From positions 21,760,898 to 21,824,897 of the forward strand of contig NC_092577.1 in assembly GCF_037975245.1 (NCBI RefSeq): DNA of 64,000 bases, read 5' to 3'. The notes under the pieces were generated by a model. It saw only the letters and a list, made by a program, of their open reading frames with translations, was not told the origin of the DNA and ran no database searches. The DNA is from Apostichopus japonicus (taxonomy: Eukaryota > Echinodermata > Holothuroidea > Aspidochirotida > Stichopodidae). Position numbers and translations under genes: made by a program. Positions 13,465 through 24,915 of the stretch are shown one piece after another (positions within the stretch are counted from its first letter, which is position 1; each line of letters begins with the position of its first letter).

Positions 13465-13745
13465 TGTTACAGAAATTTGACTTATAAGCCTAGCAGATTT
13501 CTTACTGTTAATTTGTTTCTTTCTGTATTGAGCTCGGGCTGTTTACTATTCTTATTTTGATTTCCCCGTCTCGGGCCCCAGACCTTTAACCCTTTTCTCT
13601 TTAGATCTAAGAAAGCTCACCGTGTTTTCCCAGCAGTGTAGACAGTTTTCCAAAACAAAAAGGAAGCCGCTTCCTGCGTGCGCGCGCTTCGGCATACATC
13701 AAAAACATAAAAGGGGGTCACCGAGTTCAGCTATTCAAGCTACTC

Positions 13746-13757
13746 GGTATAAAAAGG
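13746..13757 (+). promoter_or_regulatory. TATA box of the 5' LTR
   Basis: GGTATAAAAAGG fits a TATA element and lies about 280 bases into the LTR. The identical word is in the 3' LTR near 33946-33957. This suggests the U3/R boundary lies about 25-30 bases downstream. Inference from motif only. Confidence 0.5.
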
Positions 13758-14379
13758 AATGGTTTATTGTTCGTAAGAGGCAGTTGCCCAAAAGTTGTGA
13801 AAGTAGTCAGTTAGCGCAAAGTTGCAATCGTTTACTGCAATATTACTCATATGTACTCTCTACACGGATCTCTACTGTGATATTTGTGTATCAAGGTACC
13901 GTTATTGTGTTTCCTGGCTCTACCTGGTGACCGGTGATTCTAGACATTTACTTGGTAATGATTTTCATTTGTTTTCTTTTATGTGTTAAGGGAACTTGGG
14001 AATAAGCCGTTAGTACCCGTCAATGTTATATCGACCGTGTCAGTGAAGTGAACCAATTAACGATAGTATGTTTGTTTGGCTATCTATCTCGACCAAATAT
14101 AATATTAAAGTTGCCAGAATTACTTGTGATGTAACCCTAAAATTTACAAGGCTGGAGCATTAACGTAGCTCAGAATTCAATGCGGTATATTGAGAAAGAT
14201 TGACGTACAAGTACTGAAAAGTAACCTAAGGCTGAAGCTCGACCATCTCCCTATTTTGTGAATATGTGTATTTAAGACCCGAGTTATACCTGGGTTTCAG
14301 TTTAAGCTCTCAGGATTTGCGAGACACAGTGCAGCTCGCACTATTTGCGAGAAACAGCCCAGCTCGCACGAATTTGCGA

Positions 14380-14600
14380 CATACAGCACAGATCGCAAGC
14401 TGCGAGAGACATTCCAACTCGCACGGATTTGCGAGATACAGCACAGATCGCAAACTACGAGAGACAGTCCAACTCGCACAGATTTGCGAGATACAGCACA
14501 GATCGCAAGCTGCGAGAAACATCCCAGCTCGCACTAATTTGCGAGATACAGCACAGATCGCAAGTAGCGGGAAACAGATCAGCTCGCAGGAATTACGACT
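14380..14600 (+). repeat. LTR minisatellite, about 55 bp unit, four copies
   Basis: Units begin ATTTGCGAGATACAGCACAG and contain the self-complementary word TCGCAAGCTGCGA, so each unit can form a small hairpin. The 3' LTR keeps two units (about 34550-34660). About 130 bp is missing there, and this explains most of the LTR length difference. The array creates an open frame that I treat as an artefact of the repeat. Confidence 0.85.
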
Positions 14601-14939
14601 TTTAGGGTTCGCTCGCATATTGCGAGTTATTGTCAGAACTCGCAGAGGCTGCGAGGGTTGGTCTACGCTTGTATTTCTTTTGCTACTGCTTTACTTCCAA
14701 TAGTGTTGTAAATGAGTTAAGCCATGTATTATGCCCAAAGATGTATTGCTACCATTTAACTCATCTTAAAGCGTTTAAACATTGATTTGAGGATTAATTG
14801 ATGTACTTCATTAACCATTGTAACAGGCGAAAGTGTTTTCTTTTTAACAAAGTTTTTAGACATTACTTGAACTCTTTGGCTGATTTTTCAAGACTCTGTG
14901 TTCCGACTTGACTGTATAGAATTCGGTCGGCGTTACACG

Positions 14940-14956
14940 TGGTGGCAGCGGTGGGA
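14940..14956 (+). other. Primer binding site matching tRNA-Leu
   Basis: TGGTGGCAGCGGTGGGA begins two bases after the LTR. Its reverse complement ends in CCCACCGCTGCCA plus CCA, the 3' end of eukaryotic tRNA-Leu (AAG/UAG isoacceptors, as recalled). All 17 bases fit. This is where minus-strand DNA synthesis of the retrotransposon would be primed. Confidence 0.85.
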
Positions 14957-15091
14957 TAAAGACCAGTTCCGGTTCTCAACGACAGTTAAAGATCCAAAAC
15001 ACAGTCATAGGGCATACAGAGTCTCCTACCCAGCCTTAGTAAAGCTACAGTACAGATACAGAACAGATACTGAAAAGAAAATACAGAACAG

Positions 15092-16573
15092 ATGGATTCC
15101 AATGGTAAGAATCCCTTTACAGAAGCAACCGCTAGGAGTGACCATGACGGGGTTCCGTGGACAGACGAACAGTCACCGTTTCTGACAGAACCAGTTCAAG
15201 GTGACCCCGAAGGATTGCCGTCGGGATATGTGGTTCTGAGTTCGACAGGGTCAGAGACTCCGGGCCGAATGTCTCCTAAAGCAGACGATGGTCTACTCCC
15301 GTACAGAACAGACCCGCAGCAGTTTATACCTGCTGGTGCGGAGCATGTGGACGTAACGGGACCCACAGAAAGACATGCAGGTAGGTCAACGTTTAACCCG
15401 TTCCGTGTTTCTCCACAGGGACCGAGATATGGAGTAGGTAACCAGGGTCCACAGAACAGATTACAGTCTTGGGAGGAGCTGCACAGACAGAACAGAACAA
15501 CTGCTAGAGATAACAGTTGGAGAGATGAGAGACCGTGGAGACCACAGTCGAACCCGTTCAGCTATAAGCCTCAAGAAAGACTACACGGGGGTAATTCTCT
15601 CCACAGACAAGCCCACTACAGGGTGAATCCAGCAGAACACCCCAGACGGGCCAACGTTATGCCACCACAGTTTGATGGCGCGTCTAATTGGGACGATTAT
15701 ATGGTACAGTTTGAGTTAATTAGCGAGTTCAATAGCTGGACAGAACAAACAAAGGCACTTTACCTGGCAGCAAGCCTGAAAGGTCAAGCGCGGGCAGTTT
15801 TAAGTGACTTAGACAGTGATCGAAGAAGAAATTACCAGGCTCTAACAGAAGCCCTGGGCAGGCGATTTAGCCCCGCCAACCAGACACAACTTTTCCGAGC
15901 CATGCTAAAGAACAGAAACAGAGAGCCCAAAGAAAGTTTAACAGAATTAGCCCAAGAAATTAAACGTTTAGTGGTAAGAGCTTACCCGGAGGCTCCATTT
16001 GACATGATCGATACATTGGCTAAAGAACACTTCATCGACTCATTGGGCGACCCAGATACTAAATGGAGGGTTTACCAGTCACGCCCTCAAAATCTTTCGG
16101 GTGCTGTAATTGTTGCAGTAGAGCTAGAGGCCTTTCACCTGGCTGAGATAAAGAAAGGGAACCTGAGAAGACCAACAGCCAGAGCAGTGATGCAGACAGA
16201 ACGTGAAAATGACGTCGATAAGTTCGAGAAGCAAATTCAACTTCTAAATGAAACCCTGACAAAGACATTGGAAAACTGTATGGAGAGGATAGAAGCAAGG
16301 ATAACGAAAGAGAAAAACGAGGCTCGAGGAACACAGTCGGTGGAGGGGAAGCCGCCTGTCTCAACACAAGATTCAAAAGGGTACTGAAACCGAGTGTGGC
16401 AGAATGGCGATAGACCACCTCCAAGATGCTGGGGCTGTGGAAAGATCGGTCACTTGAAGAGGAGTTGCCCGGATCTGCCGAAAGAAGAAATGAGAGCCAA
16501 ACAAGACCAGGGAAACGAGAGAGGACCGGACTTGAGGGTCGAAGAGACCGGCAATAATTTCCAGGCCCAGTGA
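15092..16573 (+). pseudogene. gag: gag of the Ty3/Gypsy element, one in-frame stop
   Basis: Gag is the structural protein that packages the element's RNA. The frame opens at the ATG at 15092, 135 bases after the primer site. The N-terminal 190 residues are polar and rich in P, Q, R and S. A capsid-like Retrotrans_gag region follows at about residues 190-350 (PPQFDGASNWDDY, ALYLAASLKGQA, LGRRFSP). A TGA at 16385-16387 stops the frame at 431 residues. The same frame then continues with a CCHC zinc knuckle (C-x2-C-x4-H-x4-C at 16427-16468) and ends at TGA 16571-16573. The pol frame is open upstream of its first ATG and overlaps this end in the +1 frame, so a frameshift would be the natural route to pol. 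A splice-donor-like AATG|GTAAGA lies at 15101-15110. Whether the internal TGA is read through or is a mutation cannot be decided here. Confidence 0.88.
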
Positions 16574-16595
16574 AGTTAGCGTCAGGACAGGTTGG

Positions 16596-19500
16596 GTGGC
16601 GGATGATGAATCTGGAATCTATGTAAAAGGTTATGTGCAAGGCACCCCAGTAACCTTTCTGGTCGATACTGGGTCCAACATAACCATTATCAGGCCCAGC
16701 GTGTACAGATCAATACCCGCGTCCTGCCGACCACAGTTGAGGGCAGTGAATGATATGACATTAGCAGACGGAATAAGTAAGTTACAGTGTGAGGGATGCG
16801 CTACGTTCGAGGTAACGATTGATGAACACGTCGTTGAGCATACAGTATGGGTTGCTGAAATAGGTGCCGACGCATTTCTGGGACTGAGTTTCATGAGAAA
16901 ACATAATTATCACTTGAACGTGATGAAAGGGACCTTGTCTTGGGTAGGACTGAATAAGAGCAATGATGATGGTGCTACGTCGGAGATTTCTTGTTGCCGC
17001 GTCTTGGTTGATGAGACAGTGGTGATCGCCCCTGAAAGTGAGGCGATGATACTTGGAAGAATATCCGAAGGAGTTCAGCACTGGGAATCTGCTCTGGTGG
17101 AACCAGCTGAAAAGTTTATTGGGAAACATAAATTGTTGGTTGCCACAAGTCTGGTGGATCCGAGGAACAGCAAGATTCCGGTAAGGGTGTTTAACCCTAC
17201 GTCCGAGGTGATAAAAGTCTATGAAGGTACTGTTGCGGCGACATTGGAGGAAGCATCAGTGTTGAATGTTCCATCGAAGAATGCACCAAGCAGAAAACAA
17301 ATGATGTCAATGGTGACGTCGATCAGTGACAACCGGAAAGAGGTTCCCGAACATGTAGTAGATTTGTTGGAGATAGGGACTGAACACCTGGCCGATGAAC
17401 AGAGGGCCGACCTAGTGGAATTACTAAAAGACTATGCGGATGTGTTTGCCCGATCATCGGACGACTTAGGATACACCACACTTGTGCAGCACAAAATCGA
17501 TACAGGTAATGCAAGACCAGTTAAACAGTCAGCAAGACGTGTCCCGGTGCAATTGCGAGATCAAGAAAGAGAGCTTTTGAAACAAATGCTAGACACGGGT
17601 GTTATCGAGCCTTCTGCAAGTCCATGGGCATCCCCGATAGTGCTCGTAAAGAAAAAGAACGGAGGCACAAGATTCTGTGTAGATTACCGGAAGGTAAATG
17701 CACTTACAGAAAAAGATAGTTACCCGATCCCGAGAATAGCCGATTCACTAGATGCTATGACCGGTGCAAGATGGTTCAGTACATTAGATTTAGCAAGCGG
17801 ATATTGGCAGGTAGGCATGGCAAAGGAGGATAGGCAGAGAACGGCGTTCATAACTGGAAATGGTCTGTACCAATTCCGGGTTATGCCCTTTGGCCTTTGT
17901 AACGCTCCTGCAACATTCGAAAGGCTTATGGATCACGTGTTATCAGGGCTGCACTGGGAATCGTGTCTAGTTTATTTAGATGATGTCATTGTATATGGCT
18001 CAACATTCGAAGTGGCGAAAAACAGACTCAAGACAGTATTTGACAGATTCAGGGAGGCTGCTTTGAAGTTGAGTCCGAGCAAGTGTAAACTGTTTCAAAG
18101 AAGTGTAACCTACTTGGGTCACGTTGTCTCCAGTGAAGGTGTAGCCACAGATCCAGATAAAATCAAGGCAGTGTCCGAGTGGCCTAGACCACAAAGACTG
18201 ACGGACGTCCGCAGCTTTGTCGGCCTGTGCGGCTACTACCACCGGTTCATTCGCGGATTTGCTGAAATTGCCTCCCCGCTATTCAAGCTGACAGAAAAGA
18301 AGCAGAAATTTGATTGGGATGAATATTGTGAGTTGGCGTTTTCCAACCTCAAGACAGCGCTAACAACGGCCCCGGTGTTGGCGTATCCGAGAAGCAGTGG
18401 TAAATGTTTTATCCTTGACACAGATGCAAGTAACTTCGCCACAGGCTCCGTTCTTTCACAGATTCAAGATGGGGTAGAAAGACCGGTTGCGTATTTCAGT
18501 AAAGCGATGAGTAAACAAGAACGGCGATATTGCATCACGAGGAAGGAGAGCTTCTTGCCGTTATACAGTCGGTAAAGCATTTCCATCATTACCTTTATGG
18601 AACCCATTTCCTGATAAGGACAGACCACGCAGCCCTGAAATGGCTTACGAGTTTCAAACACCCGGAAGGTCAGATTGCCAGATGGCTAGAGATACTCGGG
18701 ACGTACAACTTCGAGATTGCTCATCGGCCGGGACGTTCCCATGGAAATGCTGACGGACTTTCCAGACGATCATGCCAGGAGGAGTGCCAGCACTGCACAA
18801 GAGCAGAAGTTGGAGAAACCGAACGTAGTGGCCCGATGAAGTTACGACCAAAAATATGGAAGAAAGAGGGAGAGACGAAAATATTAACCGAAATCAGTCA
18901 CGGAGAAGTAGAAGTAAAGGACAGCGCAGCCGGAGCACCGGAAGTAGTCGCTGCCGTTGCTGCATGGACAGATCAAGACAGTCCCTGGCTACAGAAGTGG
19001 ACGAATGAGACAATCCGAGCAGAGCAGGTGAAAGATGAGGCGATTAGAAAAATCTTAGAATGGAAAGAAAGCAGAGACAAAAGACCAGTCTGGGAAGAGG
19101 TATCCCCGGAGAACAAGGAGGTTAAAGCACACTGGGCACAATGGCATCGCCTGGAAGTAAAAAACAGCCTTCTTTGTCGGAGATGGGAAAACAACGAGGG
19201 AGACAAGGTTACTTGGCAGTTGGTGGTGCCAAGGAGTTTGCAAGGCGAAGTCATTACTTTGCTGCACGATCACCCCACGTCTGGACACCTTGGAGTGAAA
19301 AGGACTATATGTCGAGTACAAGAAAGGTTCTATTGGCATACTTGGCGTCGGTGTGTGGAGAGAAGGTGCAAAGCCTGTGAAGTATGTTGTTCAAGAAAAA
19401 TGCCGAAAAGGAAACCTCGTGCCAAGTTACAGTCGTATCGAGTCGGAGCCCCTCTTGAACGAATAGCATTAGATATCCTAGGACCCCTACCTATCACCGA

Positions 19501-20689
19501 CAGAGGGAACAAATATGTCATGATTGTTGCGGATTGCTTTACCAAGTGGGTAGAGGCGTACCCTTGAAAGAATCAGACTGCTGAATCCGTTGCTGACGTA
19601 CTTATTTCGGAGTTTGTCAGTCGCTTTCGCGTCCCGAGACAGATTCACACAGACCAGGGCAGCAACTTCGAATCCCAACTGTTTCGAAATCTGTGTAAGC
19701 TGCTCGGGGTAGAGAAAAACCGAACAACAGCGTACCACCCACAGAGTGACGGAATGGTAGAGAGGTTCAACAGAACCGTGGAAGAGATGTTGTCTAAAGT
19801 TGTAGATGCAGACCAAAGGAATTGGGATAAGTGTCTCCCGTTGGTCACGATGGCTTACCGTTCGTCGGTACATGACTCGACCGGAATTTCCCCTGCTGAA
19901 ATGATGTTGGGTCGAGAAATAGACCTGCCAGTTGATTTAATATTCGACAGAGGACCCAAGGAACACATACAAAAAGACGTATACGTCCAAGAACTGGAAG
20001 AAAGACTTCATCATGTGCACGAGATTGCAAGAAAGAAATTAAGGGTTGTAGACGATAGACAAAAGAAACATTACGACCTGAAGGCCGACGATGGTGGATT
20101 CAAGGAAGAAGACACAGTGATGCTTTATGTACCAAAAAGACGGCGAGGTCTGAGTCCGAAGTTACAGCGATGCTGGGAAGGCCCGTACGTGGTGATAAAC
20201 AGACTCAGCGATGTGACATACAGGATAAAGAGAAGCGAAAAGGCCAAGTCAATTGTCGTGCACTTTAACAGGCTGAAACCTTACCAGGATGATGCTTCTA
20301 TTCCGCCGAGCCAACATACAGATAAGGTAGAACTACTACAGAAAGAAACTGGAATCCAAACAGAGGTATCACTCCAAGATGACGAGTCTACAAGAATGAC
20401 GAAAGACAGACGTGTGGATCATTCTGATGTTACAGAAAAATCGGCAGATAAGTCCACAAAAGCCAAACCTATTGGTGTCCTTTCACCGAAAGTCATAAAG
20501 TCCACAGAAGCAAGTAAAAAGAAAAAGGCACAAAGTCAAGTGTGTCATGATAGAGTTTATCGAAAAGTATTTAGAAGTAAACGAGCAGTAGTAAGGCCAC
20601 GGTCAGGACAACTTAGACGATCTAATCGTATAAGAAGATTGCCTGATTGGCTTAGTGAGTGTGTCCGAACAGACCAAATAGTCCTATAG
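16596..20689 (+). pseudogene. pol: pol of the Ty3/Gypsy element: PR, RT, RNase H, integrase; broken
   Basis: The domains run in Ty3/Gypsy order. Protease: VDTGSNITII and AFLGLSFM (16656-16900). Reverse transcriptase: FCVDYRKVNALT, FSTLDLASGYWQVGM, MPFGLCNAPATF and YLDDVIVYG (17670-18000). RNase H starts with CFILDTDASNFATG near 18408. The frame then changes at about 18541-18556, where two extra bases (a repeated AG) shift the reading from the first frame (stop at 18575) to the next. RNase H finishes with TDHAALKWL and RPGRSHGNADGLSRR. Integrase: an HHCC zinc region (about 19262-19400) and the first catalytic D at LDILGPL (19472). A TGA at 19565-19567 interrupts it, after which TDQGSNFE and the E region HPQSDGMVERFN complete the DDE set. 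A GPY/F module (CWEGPYVV, about 20172-20195) and a basic tail end at 20689. No chromodomain is seen. With these breaks the copy is non-autonomous. Confidence 0.92.
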
Positions 20690-20733
20690 GTTGGCTAAAT
20701 ACATTGTATTGCTGTGCCACATTGATATATTTT

Positions 20734-20750
20734 CTTTCATTTGTATACAG
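20734..20750 (+). promoter_or_regulatory. Candidate 3' splice acceptor before ORF3
   Basis: A pyrimidine-rich tract followed by TATACAG ends at 20750, just 12 bases before the ATG at 20763. This placement suggests ORF3 is made from a spliced subgenomic RNA, as env is in retroviruses. A donor-like GTAAGA lies at 15105 just after the gag ATG. Joining it to this acceptor would not fuse the gag ATG in frame, so ORF3 would use its own ATG. Inference from motifs. Confidence 0.5.
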
Positions 20751-20762
20751 GCTTGCACAGTT

Positions 20763-21212
20763 ATGGCAGAGGAAAGGGAATCCCCTGAGTGGAGCGAAAG
20801 AGAGATGGAGGCATGCAAGGAATACAGATGTCAGGTCTGTAAGGAAAGAATGACGAACCTTAAGGGGCTTAAACAACATCTGGAGCAGAAACACCCCAAG
20901 AAAAGCAAGAGGCACAGCTGCAGTGAGTGTTCCTATCAGACGGACAGGAAGAATGACCTGGAGAAGCACATAAAGAATAAACACAAGGGAGCAGTTGGGG
21001 GAAGTGACCACCAGAGCGGAGAGAAGCGAAGACACCACGAGAGCAGAAAGGACGATCGCCGATCGCTGGAAGACAGGCCTTCTCCTCCAAAAGTACAGAG
21101 GACGTTCAGTTATGCACCTGTCCTCGAAGACCTCTTGAGCAGCCCTGTATCGCATCTGAATCAACCGCCCACCCCCCCCCCCCGTAGTCCATCTTGCTCT
21201 CCTAAAACCAGA
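20763..21212 (+). pseudogene. ORF3 first part: C2H2 zinc-finger protein, disrupted by insertion
   Basis: The frame from ATG 20763 encodes an acidic start, then two C2H2 fingers (YRCQVCK...HLEQKH and HSCSECS...HIKNKH, about residues 20-75), then a long Arg/Ser/Pro-rich stretch with a proline run. The genuine coding sequence ends at 21212, where a 12 kb insertion begins. The frame then runs 87 bases further into the insertion and stops at 21299. The rest of the protein lies at 33241-33528 in the matching frame. C2H2 fingers plus a basic region suggest nucleic-acid binding. A third ORF downstream of pol is unusual for a plain Ty3/Gypsy element and occupies the env position, but I see no signal peptide or membrane segment. 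Confidence 0.8.
21206..21212 (+). repeat. Left 7 bp direct repeat AACCAGA of the 12 kb insertion
   Basis: AACCAGA occurs here and at 33234-33240. In both places ACC AGA are codons of ORF3 in frame, so removing the sequence between them leaves the frame intact. Seven bases fit either a target duplication or the crossover region of a tyrosine recombinase. Confidence 0.8.
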
Positions 21213-21469
21213 ATGAAAACATTTCATGGTTCCTTGCTGCTGTTCATTAGTTCCATTCATAGGGAAATTTCTAACAAAGCCCTAATACAACAACAGTAAT
21301 TTATGCTCACAAACTTTTGTTGCCAAAGTAATGCTAAGCCCTGATATCAATTGCAACACACATAAGTGTGTGGAGACTATCTACCAATATCATCATACCA
21401 AGTTTGACAAAATTCCAATAAATAGTAGCCAAGTTATTGCAACTTGGGAGTTTTTCACGTTTGACCTCA

Positions 21470-23235
21470 TTAATATTTTTTAACTTTCACCTCGTATAAC
21501 TTCGCACACGAAGGTCACACGGGGGTCAACCTATTGACATTTATGATCAGAAGGTACCTTTGACATCTGAAAATAGCATCGAAACTGTAAAAATCCCCAA
21601 AACACGAAAAGGTCACCAGAGGTCAAATTGAGGTCAAGGGTCACCTACATGCGGGTCGACAACTGGATTACATTGAAGCAACTCCCAACCTTAACGGACA
21701 GTTCGTTCTCAAGTTATCACAAAAATACTAGTTTTTTATCATTAATTGACCTTTGGTGACCTCGGATCACATGACCATTAAGTTTGAAAATATTCCCCTA
21801 TACCATATGCAACTTGTCCCAAAATATCAACCGTGTCACACCTTGGAACTGAGAGTTATTGCATTAAATGTCTGAAAATTAACTTTGACCTCATATAACT
21901 CCGCACACGAAGGTCACACGGGGGTCAACCCATTGACATTTATGATCAGAAGGTACCTTTGACATCTGAAAATAGCATCGAAACTGTAAAAATCCCCAAA
22001 ACATGAAAAGGTCACCAGAGGTCAAATTGAGGTCAAGGGTCACCCAGATGCGGGTCGACAATTGGATTAAATTGAAGCAACTCCCAACCCTAACGGACAA
22101 TTCGTTCTCAAGTTATTGCAAAAATACTAGTTTTTTATCATTAATTGACCTTTGGTGACCTCGGATCACATGACCGTTAAGTTTGAAAATATTCCCCTAT
22201 ACCATTTGCAACTTGTCCCAAAATATCAACCGTGTCACACCTTGGAACTGGGAATTATTGCACTAAATGTCTGAAAATTTACTTTGACCTCATATAACTT
22301 CACACACAAAGGTCACCTGGGGTAAACCTATTGACATTTTTGATTGGTGAGACGTGAATATAGCATCAAAACTGTAAAAATTCAAACATTTTTTTCTTTG
22401 CCCATTTTCTCACCCAAAATACTACTTTTTTAACATTAATTGACCTTTGATGACGTCGGATCACATGACCGTTAAGTTTGAAAATATTCCTCTATACCAT
22501 TTGCAACTTGTCCCAAAATATCAACTTTTTTACACCTTTGCACTGGGAGTTATTGCATTAAATGTCTGAAAATTAACTTTGACCTTGTATAACTTTACAC
22601 ACAAAGGTCACCCGGGTGTCAACCCATTGACATTTTTGATCGGAAGGTACCTTTGATATCCAAATCTAGCATCAAAACCAAACATTTTCTTTTTGGCCCG
22701 TTTTCTCCCAAACTAAGCACATTTTTTCTAATGTGACCTTTGACCTTTTCACCTTGGTTTCAAATGTAGTTTGATCTGCTGATTCCAAAAATCAACACGA
22801 CAAGTCTGTACAGCCATCCTAACTCCGACCGAAAACTTTGACCCCATATAAGTTCGCACACAAAGGTCACACGGGGGTCAACCTATCAATATTTATGATC
22901 GGAAGGTACCTTTGACATCTGAAAATAGCATCGAAACTGTAAAAATCCCCAAAACATGAAAAGGTCACCAGAGGTCAAATTGAGGTCAAGGGTCACCCAG
23001 ATGTGGGTCGACAATTGGATTACACTGAAGCAACTCCCAACCCTAACGGACAATTCGTTCTCAAGTTATCGCAAAAATACTAGTATTTTAACATTAATTG
23101 ACCTTTGGTGACCTCAGATCACATGACCGTTAAGTTTCAAAATGTTCTCCTAACCAGTTCACAACTTGTCCCAAAATATCAACCTTATCGCACATTGGCA
23201 CTGGGAGTTATTGCAGTTTTAGTATTTTGGGTTTT
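21470..23235. repeat. Degenerate tandem repeat (about 260-400 bp units) rich in GGTCA half-sites
   Basis: Five unit starts (TTTGACC, or TTTCACC in the first, then ATATAACTTCGCACAC-like sequence) lie near 21480, 21882, 22281, 22576 and 22835. Units one, two and five are full length; three and four are shortened. Each full unit contains four nuclear-receptor half-sites spaced as DR4, DR5 and DR1: 21610, 21620, 21631 and 21638 in unit one, with the same layout at 22009-22042 and 22962-22995. A second DR4 (TGACCTTTGGTGACCT and near variants) recurs in most units. There is no coding potential. Confidence 0.85.
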
Positions 23236-23394
23236 TGGACCATAACTGACCTTTGGTGACCTTTGTGGGCACCAAAAACAATAGGGTTCATCTACTCACT
23301 ATGGACCACCCACCCACCAAGTTTGATCATGATCAGTCAATCCCTTGTTGAGTTATCGTGCATACAAGCTAAAGCGTCACACACACACACACAT

Positions 23395-24915
23395 ACGTGT
23401 GCTTGGTGGCAAACGAGGTAGTCCGTACTGAACCTTACAAACGAGGAAACCCTAGAAAACCTTCAGAGAGGTCCACCCTTTTGAGTGGTAGCAGTAGGTT
23501 ACCTGTGAGAGCATCCTATGTGCCGAAGTTGATCGTTGGAACTAATCTTGGCAATGAGATGTGTACATACAAAACGAGGTAATGATTTAACACACATACA
23601 CACCTATCGTGAAGCCAGAATCGGGAAAACGAGGTAATTTACTCCTCATAAGTCTACATATCAATAGAGGAAATACTAAGATACACATTGTTACACTAGG
23701 TTGTCCACTTTCACTACCAAATCGAGGAACCACTGTAGATTGTTACTTTAGAAGTCTACATATCAATCGGGGTTACTGAATCGTGCACATTTCCTGCATA
23801 AAGGATACTGTTCATGGATGACCAGTCAGAATTCCGCACACCAATTCAGACAATTGTGAATAACGAGTTTTCAGGATCGATTTATTTCTTACGTAAGCGA
23901 CGGTTGGGTTATGTTGTGTTATTACACAACTTAAGAATATTTGATCTGTGACGTCAAAAAGTCATGTATATACTTCAGAAGTTCGCAAGTACTGATATGA
24001 TATCAAATCGAGCAGTTAATTTACTATGTGGCCGAGAAATGTTAAATGTTTATTCATAAGTCCACATGCCAATCGAGGTAATGCTGATTATACGTATTAT
24101 ACACTCGATTAGCGATCATAATATCAAATCGAGGAATAAGTGCATTTCTTCTACACAGTAACGAAGCATTTCATTAGCCGTCATGATATCAAATCGAGCA
24201 ATTAATACGCTACTGATATAACCTAGAAATGTTAAATGTTTATTTCGGAAGTCCACATGCCAATCGAGGTAATGCTGATTATACGTCAAAGTATACACTC
24301 GATTAGCGGTCATAATATCAAAACGAGGAATCAGTGCATGTCTTCTATGGCAATAATTGTGTTATATTGGCGCGATATAACTGCATATTGAGAATCAACC
24401 GAATGAACGTCAAGGTAGGCCTTTACACTCTGATGGCAAGTTGATGATGCCTCTGTCATATCTAACGTAAACATAAATGTGTAAACTTCAGAAGTACACA
24501 TACCAATCGAGGCAATACTGTGCGTTTGAATAGAGGTCACAATACCACATCGAGGAGTGTAGGTATTTCTTATGCCAACGGACATGGGGCTAATTTGTCG
24601 GACAGCAATTTGTGTTCAGAGGTGCATACACGACTGGATGATATAATAGATATACCCATATACATGCGACTCAATGCTTACACTATTTCGGCTAACCTAT
24701 ACGTATCTGTCATAATTTAAACAGTGTGTAAATTTGAGAAATTCACCCGACAATCGAGAAAAACTCTTCATTTGGGTTCATGAATATAGTAATCAATGTA
24801 CTCCTAATACAACCGAAACATGGAATATTTTTCATCCAAGGAAGTACTGACTATTGAATAGCATATACACTTGACTAGCTATCGAGCCTATAATAACATG
24901 AAATCGAGGAATCAG
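23395..24915. repeat. Left CGAGG-motif array
   Basis: About seventeen copies of A(A/T)CGAG(G/C) occur, typically as CAATCGAGGTAATGC or AAATCGAGGAAT. Clear ones are near 23414, 23440, 23571, 23628, 23722, 24073, 24125, 24263, 24322, 24505, 24549 and 24903. Part of the array (about 23990-24360) is a tandem duplication of about 190 bp. The array starts beside a CA run (23379-23393). The same motif reappears at 32842-33147, beside another CA run. This symmetry suggests subterminal binding sites for the element's recombinase. There is no gene here. Confidence 0.7.

Larger units (their letters stand above)
13465..14937 (+). repeat. 5' LTR of Ty3/Gypsy retrotransposon (1473 bp)
   Basis: The block starts TGTTAC and ends GTTACA. 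It repeats almost perfectly at 33665-35005. CTAT precedes it (13461-13464) and the same CTAT follows the 3' LTR (35006-35009), which is the expected target duplication. A likely TATA box (GGTATAAAAAGG) is at 13746-13757. The LTR holds four copies of a 55-56 bp minisatellite; the 3' LTR has only two. Outside that array the two LTRs differ by roughly seven to ten substitutions and one single-base indel, by eye, so the insertion is recent. Confidence 0.95.

Noticed and set aside
14266-14703. Open frames of 86-145 codons in the 5' LTR on both strands
   Set aside because: They are produced by the 55 bp minisatellite, whose repeated units lack stops in several frames. The 3' LTR with fewer units has no equivalent.
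16385-16387. TGA in gag as selenocysteine codon
   Set aside because: No reason to expect selenoprotein use in gag. A mutation or simple readthrough is more likely, and no SECIS-like structure was recognised.
23395-24915. CRISPR-like array from the recurring CGAGG motif
   Set aside because: Spacing is irregular, the repeat core is under 15 bases, and the context is clearly eukaryotic with spliced genes and retrotransposons.
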